Shown piece by piece: positions 60,926 through 64,000 of a stretch of 64,000 bases of DNA (within the stretch, counting starts at the first letter, position 1; every line of letters starts with the position of its first letter). The notes beneath the pieces were generated by a model, which worked only from the letters and a program-made list of their open reading frames with translations, was not told where the DNA came from and searched no databases. Both the position numbers and the translations under genes were made by a program. Source of the stretch: Lutjanus erythropterus (taxonomy: Eukaryota > Chordata > Actinopteri > Lutjaniformes > Lutjanidae); contig CM034603.1 of the NCBI GenBank assembly GCA_020091685.1, positions 4,047,848 to 4,111,847 of the forward strand, in the 5' to 3' direction.

Positions 60926-63759
60926 TTAGCAGAACTGGAGCAGTTCACTTTTGAGCAGACACACACCAATACAGCTCTTCAACTGCCTACACTTTTTCTG
61001 TTCTGGCTTCTCCTGCAGGAAGAAACGTTCCCTGCAAACATGTGAGGTTGTGCTCTGAAGCATCAACTCTCCTTCAGATGATGCACAATCACCGGTTACT
61101 CAACACAGTTTAACCTAGATACATTTCACCGGTGGGGGCCCCTTATTTTTATGCAAATATAGAATTATTGACCAGGGAAAAGGATCTGTGTGATTTTTAT
61201 CCTCCCTTTCCATGGTTTATGTAGAGAGGATGATTACTCACATTGTTCTCTAGGCAATGATTTTGCAAAGTACAGGCCTCATTGAGCTATTTTAAGTTTC
61301 TTTGTTTGGTATTGTATCATCTATAATCAGAGGAGGAATGAAAAGAAAAATAGATAAATTGGGGCAGATTGACTGCTTCCACTCCTTTCTGTCCTTCAGT
61401 GCTCAAAGCTGCTGATTACATTTTTTTTCCGCCAGTAAACACTTTTTTAATTCCACTTAAATAACATGTTTTCAACTACATGTAAGCCTTAACACATTGT
61501 TGATCTTTGTATATTGTTGTGTTGTTGTTGTGTCTTTGTTGGGGTGGCGTGGTGGTTGGTCCCTTTCAGTGTTATATGACTAGCTGTGAAATTAATTTTG
61601 TAGAAGTATACAGTCCAGCTATCATGTAATCAAGTGATACACACATACCACAAAAGTGTCTACAGCTTACAGACAGAAAACACCTCACGTGACTCTCGAT
61701 GATGGCTCGCTCAAAACCTGAAAGGCTGTAACTAGAGCCAGTGTTTGGTTTGTCCATTCTGAGCTACTGTAGCAACATGGCGGCCTCTGTGGAAGAGGAC
61801 CTGTTCCCTCTGCAGATGCAAAGGGCTCATTCTAAGGCAACAACAATTCTTATTTTCAGGTGATTACACACTAATGAAAACATATTCATGAATATTAAAT
61901 TCCGTTTCTGATATATTCTGTCAATAGATCCCGCTAAATCTGACAAACTGGACCTTTAACTGTTAAAATATAGTGAAAGAGTAGCACAAATAGAGAATAC
62001 ATAAAGTCACTGAACTGACTTACTGACACAGCAGTATCTAATGTTAATTAACATTAAACATTAATATTAACTAACACACAATATTTATCTGACCTTAAAT
62101 ATTGTATATGATGTTAGCTAAGATTAGATATTGTTATGATGTTACATAACATTAAATATTGTATATGATGTTACATAACATTAAATATTGTATATAATGA
62201 TAGCTAAGATTAGATATTGTTATGATGTTACGTAAGATTAAATATTGTTTATGATGTTAGCTAACCGTAGGTTTCTGGCAATACCAGACCAAGTAAGGCT
62301 ATAGCAGCAAAACCCCTGAGCATATTAAATTGAGTAAGGCTATGTTTTATTTATTAATTCATTTTTTATCTTTAAGAGAAACAATATATTATTTTTGTCA
62401 AATGCTAATGTGTGTAGTCTCATTTAATTACGCTGTTTAAACAATGAAAACTGATTTAGAAAAAGCTCACTGTGCCCAAATGTGTATTGTTATTAAGGCT
62501 GGTATATGCTCAGTCTTGGTTTTCAGAACCAGCACAGGTAAGTACTAACATACTCAGTTTACAAGAAAGTTTATGAGGAACAGGAGGTTGAATTCACTCA
62601 ACCCCTGTTCAGCATTTTCTATAAAGGGGAATCACTGTAAGTAAAACAAAAGCAGACACTACTTGAATGAGTCATTTTGCAAGATGGAAGCTGGCATTTA
62701 ACTAATGACCCTTGGGTCTACTTGTTCAGTGGTTGTTGTTTTGCCATGTGGGATAACTCACACCAGTCCACCATAAAGGGTATAATTACTCCCACTTGAG
62801 AATTCATACCATAAAATGCCAGACACACTGTGAATGGTTATAGGCACCACCATGCTATAATTCTGAAAAACAAAAAAATACCAAATGTAGGAACTTTGAT
62901 CGATTGGGTTACATGTGTTATTGCTATCTGCTAGTGGCTATTCCAATAGGAATGTGATGTAATGCAAACTGGATCTCTAATTGCTTAAATGTTCTAATTA
63001 TTTTTAATGTATTTAAAGTGCAGATATTTTTTAGGCAAATTCTGTAATTACATCCCCCCACCAGTGAAACAAATACAGAACAAAAGTTCTAATGCTGTGT
63101 TCCTGTCTTAGTTACTCAGTTAATTCTTGAGGTAAATATGTGTAAATAATAATTTTGAATATTTTATACTTTCTCCTCCTGTAAAGCTAAAAATACTTTT
63201 CATGACCCCTGTTGTACTTGGCGGTGTTTACATAAATGTATCCAATCAAATGTACTTTGGGGTGACTAGCTAACCCCACCCATCACACATAGCCTAATAC
63301 TGCACCTTTCCATTAGCTCGTGTGTAGCTAGCAGAGCAGAGAATTTGGCTGTGGTCTAATTTCTAACTGATTTAATTGAAATACATCTGGTTACTTAAAC
63401 CTGCCTACATGTTTTACACAGAAATATGTCACATGACTGAGCATAAAGATGTTCTAGTTGGCATTTCCCTGAGACTTTAAAAAAGGCTTTAGTGAAGGCT
63501 TTATTGCAGGACTGAGGAGCTGACACGGCTGCTACCTGAAAGTGGATTTGCCAAACTCTTTTTCACGCTCATGCCTTTGCTGCATGCTCCTCCATGTTTC
63601 ACTGTGTGTGTTTTTGTATGCAGGGTGTGTATGCAGTGGGGAATTTCCAGCCCAGCGAGGATCGGTCCAGAAGTCGACCTATGCCCCCAATCCTGAGAGA
63701 GCCCCCACTCTCCTCTCTACCCAATGTCAGCCAAACAGCAATTAGCAACAGCCACCCAG
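20035..63759 (+). CDS. plppr4: phospholipid phosphatase-related protein type 4-like (PRG-1), 7 exons visible, 3' end beyond window
   Basis: PLPPR3/4 proteins are six-pass membrane proteins of the lipid phosphate phosphatase superfamily. They lack catalytic activity and in neurons act at the plasma membrane, where PLPPR4 modulates lysophosphatidate signalling at glutamatergic synapses (family knowledge). Exons: 20035-20118, 44316-44499, 49745-49874, 50081-50276, 59069-59126, 59402-59575, 63624-63759. Diagnostic stretches: [108 protein letters not shown]. Sequence resemblance favours PLPPR4 over PLPPR3. The LPP active site is degenerate: PSQH replaces PSGH, and the first motif is missing. Oddities: exon 2 lacks two single bases needed for the frame, and exon 7 ends at a strong donor where mammals have one long last exon. 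An orthologue/paralogue call (4a, 4b or 3) cannot be settled here. Confidence 0.88.
20127..20188. repeat. (TATC)15 microsatellite adjoining plppr4 exon 1 donor
   Basis: Pure tetranucleotide run beginning about 8 nt past the exon 1 / intron 1 junction. Confidence 0.97.
21040..21150 (+). pseudogene. LINE (L2/CR1-like) reverse-transcriptase C-terminal scrap
   Basis: GGACTAAAGCCTACAGTGAT... translates to [20 protein letters not shown], resembling the conserved end of non-LTR ORF2 (R-T-x-x-x-x-x-A-F-x-x-x-A-P-R-L-x-N-S-L-P). Short and degenerate. Confidence 0.5.
27965..29300 (+). repeat. diverged dispersed repeat, copy 1
   Basis: Shares ordered blocks with 35,540-36,480: TGCCTAAACGGTGCCTGAACTGATAC, ATTCTAACCTGATGAAGGCTGCTG, CACCAGATGCTTCTCCC, TGTTGGACGTC and GCTGGAAT. 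Contains other repeat debris at 28,240-28,450. Confidence 0.55.
30167..30645 (+). mobile_element. hAT-like non-autonomous element
   Basis: Termini CCAGTGGTTTTCAAACTTTTT and AGGAACCACTGCTG form the inverted ends of a common fish hAT-like repeat. There is no transposase inside. A similar right-end remnant is at about 36,905. Confidence 0.5.
30676..31010 (+). mobile_element. AT-rich foldback MITE copy
   Basis: The best-preserved copy of the family: GGCTGCAACTAACAATTAC at the left and TTGCAACTCTAG at the right, with GATGATCAGTGTTTCCCAGA and ATTCAGTTTACCGTCAGAGAGGAG inside. Confidence 0.65.
33361..33430 (+). mobile_element. AT-rich foldback MITE, 5' fragment
   Basis: GGGCTGCAACTAACAATTATTTTCATTATT, then it breaks off. 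Preceded at 33,217-33,360 by another dispersed segment similar to 21,240-21,420. Confidence 0.55.
34860..35470 (-). mobile_element. LINE 3' fragment (L2/CR1-like), reverse orientation
   Basis: Begins with the CATCCATCCATCCATTTTCT tail typical of fish non-LTR elements read on the opposite strand. Degenerate ORF2 C-terminal DNA follows (CCAGGCCAGATGGGATATCTGATCC, TCCTGGATG, CTCATGACCATAGGTGATGGTTGG). Confidence 0.65.
35540..36480 (+). repeat. diverged dispersed repeat, copy 2
   Basis: Partner of 27,965-29,300, with collinear blocks such as TAATGCCTAAATGGTGCCAGAACTGATAC and TTCTAACCTGAAGAAAGGCTGCTGTC. Includes an A tract at 35,640-35,658. Confidence 0.55.
38655..38930. mobile_element. MITE with GAGTTGGGTACTG / CAATACCCAGCCCTC termini
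   Basis: About 275 bp with imperfect inverted ends and internal GATACCAGT repeats. Non-coding. Confidence 0.5.
40285..42010 (+). mobile_element. dispersed element split by the 1.1-kb duplication
   Basis: Outer parts 40,285-40,434 and 41,541-42,010 correspond to 55,952-56,475 (TATGATGGTATTTGTGTGAAAAAAC, AGAAGTCAT, TCTTGCTGGGTTTA, GAAAATCATACCTT). The inner part is the inserted segment 40,435-41,540. Confidence 0.6.
40435..41540 (+). repeat. 1.1-kb intragenic direct duplication, copy 1 (intron 1)
   Basis: Matches 48,525-49,608 collinearly from TACCAATATTTATTCATATTATG to GAGTAGATAATGA, with scattered substitutions and many one-base length differences. Its internal MITE is cut off at the copy boundary, suggesting this is the derived copy. 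Confidence 0.9.
42127..42153. repeat. poly-A tract
   Basis: Long A run. Others lie at 35,640, 55,221 and 56,799 (A) and 54,889 (T). Confidence 0.85.
42670..43295. mobile_element. non-autonomous element with GGGCTGGGA termini
   Basis: GGGGCTGGGAAATATAGATATATAG at the left, and TTTTGTCCACATCTCCCAGCCCAAC at the right as the inverted end. No coding sequence. Confidence 0.5.
44316..44499 (+). CDS. plppr4: plppr4 coding exon 2 with two 1-nt deletions
   Basis: Encodes the end of TM1, the first extracellular loop ([20 protein letters not shown]) and much of TM2. Acceptor TCTCTCTTGCAG and donor ACT|GTAAGT are good. The exon is 184 nt, whereas 62 family-aligned codons need 186. One base is missing in the first codons (CTCCTATC, where Leu-Pro-Ile needs one more), and one around 44432 (CTGCCTACATC, where Leu-Pro-Tyr-Ile needs one more). 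After the second lesion the frame continues as [11 protein letters not shown], clearly homologous. Either assembly/consensus indels or real frameshifts. Confidence 0.85.
44590..45905. mobile_element. fish repeat of the 'TACTTTGAGTA' type flanking the minisatellite
   Basis: Left flank (ACTTCAATTTTAAAGTACCTCCACTTGAGTA) and right flank (ACTTTTACTGCAGTAAAGAAG...CCACCTCTG) are halves of one dispersed element, with the minisatellite expanded inside. Confidence 0.5.
44804..45720. repeat. irregular minisatellite (GACAAAAATGATGTAAAAGACATAATAA type)
   Basis: About 0.9 kb of imperfect AAGACA/ATGATGTAA repeats of variable unit length. The long minus-strand frames over it (up to 242 codons, rich in F, C, L, V, S) are repeat translations. 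Confidence 0.85.
48525..49608 (+). repeat. 1.1-kb intragenic direct duplication, copy 2 (intron 2)
   Basis: Partner of 40,435-41,540, 8.09 kb downstream in the same orientation. The MITE at its right side runs on complete to about 49,642 (GGGTAAACTATCCCTTTAAA), so this copy is probably the source. Confidence 0.9.
49745..49874 (+). CDS. plppr4: plppr4 coding exon 3
   Basis: 130 nt, phase 0 in and phase 1 out. Encodes [15 protein letters not shown] (end of TM2) and the cytoplasmic loop [19 protein letters not shown] that is a hallmark of PLPPR3/4/5. Acceptor GCGTTTAG, donor GTGGGA. Intron 3 after it is only 206 bp. Confidence 0.92.
50081..50276 (+). CDS. plppr4: plppr4 coding exon 4
   Basis: 196 nt. 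Encodes TM3 ([16 protein letters not shown]) and the second extracellular loop with CKPNLT and NMST, two N-glycosylation sequons, then EDICSG and INAGR. The lysine/arginine-proline catalytic motif 1 of true lipid phosphate phosphatases is absent from this loop, as in other PLPPRs. Acceptor TTTTCCACAG, donor AG|GTAAAG, leaving a split arginine. Confidence 0.93.
51878..52056 (+). mobile_element. tRNA-derived SINE
   Basis: A-box-like GGTAGAGCAGG remnant (GTGCTGTAGAGCAGGTTG), B-box-like TTAGTTTGATCCCTG at 51,916-51,930, TTGAGCAAGACA in the body, and the tail AACAAAAGCATCTGCCAAAT typical of fish tRNA-SINEs. Degenerate, no promoter competence implied. Confidence 0.7.
52697..52890 (+). mobile_element. 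degenerate dispersed repeat (CATCCATTATCTG type)
   Basis: TCCATTCATCCATTATCTGT followed by TTTACACTCAGGGGCAGTTTA and CCTGCATGTCTTTGGACGGTGGG, an order familiar from a widespread fish interspersed repeat. Confidence 0.5.
52960..53700. mobile_element. dispersed retroelement-like repeat, second copy
   Basis: Same family as 17,797-18,320: AAGATAAGATAAACTATTGATCCCACAACAGGAAATG, then TACAGGTACAAAAGACC and ACTATACACACAGAC. It extends further, into a CpG-containing end at 53,640-53,700. Confidence 0.6.
53946..54356. mobile_element. MITE of the 'GGGCTCAACA...ACTTGCCC' type
   Basis: Left end GGGCTCAACAATAAGGCACTTGCCCCAGGGCAAGTAAA; right end ACTTGCCCGACTGAG. A second partial copy is at 56,695-56,800. 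Confidence 0.5.
54395..54575 (+). repeat. dispersed repeat (GAGCCAGTGTTTGGTTTGTC type), copy 1
   Basis: Collinear with 61,733-61,950: GCCAGTGTTTGGTTTGTC, GAGCTACTGTAG, TTATTTTCAGGTGATTA and ACACTAATGAAAACATA. Confidence 0.65.
55925..56522 (+). mobile_element. non-autonomous element with TAGGCTTGG termini
   Basis: GTAGGCTTGGGTGGTATCC at the left and GATACTGTCCAAGCCTAA at the right are inverted ends. It is the uninterrupted counterpart of the split copy at 40,285-42,010. Confidence 0.6.
56980..57030 (-). mobile_element. tRNA-like SINE head fragment
   Basis: On the minus strand GGTCGGGTAGCTCAGCGGGTGAAGC resembles a tRNA D-arm/A-box (TAGCTCAGCGGG at 57,009-57,020). No B-box or T-arm follows, so this is not a tRNA gene. 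Confidence 0.4.
57771..57971 (+). mobile_element. AT-rich foldback MITE, shortened copy
   Basis: GGCTGCAACTAACTGTCTCAATTAATTAA at the left and CCAATTAATCATTGCAGCTCC at the right; the middle is deleted relative to the 30,676 copy. Confidence 0.6.
58255..58490 (+). pseudogene. LINE (L2/Rex-like) reverse-transcriptase fragment
   Basis: Translates, with one frame change, to an N-L-G-V-I-x-D-S-D-L-S block, then [20 protein letters not shown] and KVIHAFIS, the conserved C-terminal thumb region of fish L2/CR1-type ORF2. Degenerate remnant in intron 4. Confidence 0.7.
58897..58956. repeat. (CA)30 microsatellite
   Basis: Pure dinucleotide run ending 112 nt before the plppr4 exon 5 acceptor. Confidence 0.97.
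59069..59126 (+). CDS. plppr4: plppr4 coding exon 5
   Basis: 58 nt, too short to appear as an open frame. After completing the split arginine it encodes [25 protein letters not shown] occupies the place of phosphatase motif 2 (PSGHxx) with Gly replaced by Gln. Acceptor TCTTCATAG, donor TCA|GTAAGT. Confidence 0.93.
59402..59575 (+). CDS. plppr4: plppr4 coding exon 6
   Basis: 174 nt, 58 codons, phase 0 at both ends. Starts [16 protein letters not shown], passes through TM5 ([14 protein letters not shown]) and contains motif 3 remnants [13 protein letters not shown] (the LPP consensus begins Ser-Arg; here Thr-Arg, with His and Asp kept). Ends in TM6, [12 protein letters not shown]. Acceptor GTGTTCAG, donor CTG|GTAACA. 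Confidence 0.93.
59799..60415. repeat. minisatellite, ~20-bp unit (TTTGTGTCTCTTTGTAGTCAT)
   Basis: About 30 imperfect copies of the reverse complement of the unit seen at 12,832-13,216. The FVVILCVF-like frames on the plus strand are repeat artefacts. Confidence 0.9.
60869..60920. repeat. (AC)26 microsatellite
   Basis: Pure dinucleotide run in plppr4 intron 6. Confidence 0.97.
61733..61950 (+). repeat. dispersed repeat (GAGCCAGTGTTTGGTTTGTC type), copy 2
   Basis: Longer partner of 54,395-54,575, with an extra central stretch (GTGGAAGAGGACCTGTTCC). Ends GACAAACTGGACCTTTAAC. Confidence 0.65.
62097..62264. repeat. ~29-bp tandem array, six units
   Basis: Units of the form AATATTGTATATGATGTTACATAACATT, with two sequence types (TTAGCTAAGATTAG and TTACATAACATTA endings). 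Preceded by the 18-bp palindrome TAATGTTAATTAACATTA at 62,039-62,056. Confidence 0.8.
63624..63759 (+). CDS. plppr4: plppr4 coding exon 7 (start of cytoplasmic tail)
   Basis: Begins [13 protein letters not shown], the conserved start of the cytoplasmic tail, then a Pro/Ser-rich stretch. A consensus donor CAG|GTAAAA follows NSHPG at 63759. Reading on instead would add 17 residues to a TGA at 63810-63812, giving a protein of about 338 aa without the long PLPPR3/4 tail. I favour the donor, with more tail exon(s) beyond the window. Confidence 0.8.
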
Positions 63760-64000
63760 GTAAAACCAAGCCTGCCAGGTGTCTCATAGAATTACAGATT
63801 ACATCACCCTGACATGTCAACTCTGAGTATACAATTTCAGAAAAAACACTACATTTAACCGCTGCTATGATGTGACCAGATGAGCATGTGGGTCGGCTTT
63901 ACTCAGTCCCAGACGTCTGAGCTTGGGCATGCTAATGAGCACAGTCACACTTTGTACCAACAGTGCAATGACTTTGAACAAGGTGAACTGCCATGAAAAC

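Larger units (their letters stand above)
59576..63623 (+). other. plppr4: plppr4 intron 6 (4.0 kb)
   Basis: Bounded by GTAACA and TTTGTATGCAG. Holds a minisatellite, a CA repeat, a dispersed repeat and a 29-bp tandem array. No exon recognised. Confidence 0.8.

Noticed and set aside
1-64000. CRISPR arrays, operons, insertion sequences and riboswitches
   Set aside because: The window is vertebrate nuclear DNA; tandem repeats here are micro- and minisatellites without unique spacers.

Overview
This is a piece of a vertebrate nuclear genome, almost certainly a ray-finned (teleost) fish. It is AT-rich, its coding sequence is split into small exons with GT-AG introns, and it is dense with fish-type repeats: Tc1/mariner relics, palindromic MITEs, L2/CR1-like LINE scraps, a tRNA-derived SINE, and CA and GATA microsatellites. 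I see no prokaryotic gene, CRISPR array, viral gene, rRNA or intact tRNA. The species cannot be named from this sequence.

Two protein-coding genes are supported, arranged head to head. On the minus strand at the left end is a complete six-exon tyw3 (1473-4628, 271 aa), the wybutosine-pathway tRNA methyltransferase. On the plus strand, from 20035 to beyond the right edge, is a phospholipid phosphatase-related gene of the PLPPR3/4 subfamily, best matched to plppr4 (PRG-1). Seven exons are visible, spread over 43.7 kb, with a CpG-rich 5' end at about 19.6-20.1 kb. The roughly 15.4 kb between the two start codons holds mostly transposon relics, plus two weak candidate first exons.

Layout: 0-1.5 kb, tyw3 3' flank with a palindromic MITE. 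1.5-4.6 kb, tyw3, whose first intron carries an 89-bp-arm palindrome and a nested MITE. 4.6-20 kb, intergenic: Tc1 relics at 5.7-6.9, 13.45-13.8 and 15.4-15.6 kb, a minisatellite at 12.8-13.2 kb, a hairpin MITE at 13.8-14.4 kb and a CpG-rich patch at 17.3-17.6 kb. 20-44.3 kb, plppr4 intron 1, full of dispersed repeats. 44.3-64 kb, exons 2-7 with repeat-filled introns.

The points most worth a second look concern plppr4. Exon 2 is 184 nt instead of the 186 nt the reading frame needs, because two single bases are missing. A pair of direct repeats of about 1.1 kb flanks this same exon. A strong splice donor sits early in the cytoplasmic tail, where mammalian PLPPR4 has one long terminal exon. The two genes have no evident joint function; their proximity is positional only. 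I found no convincing new biological system here.
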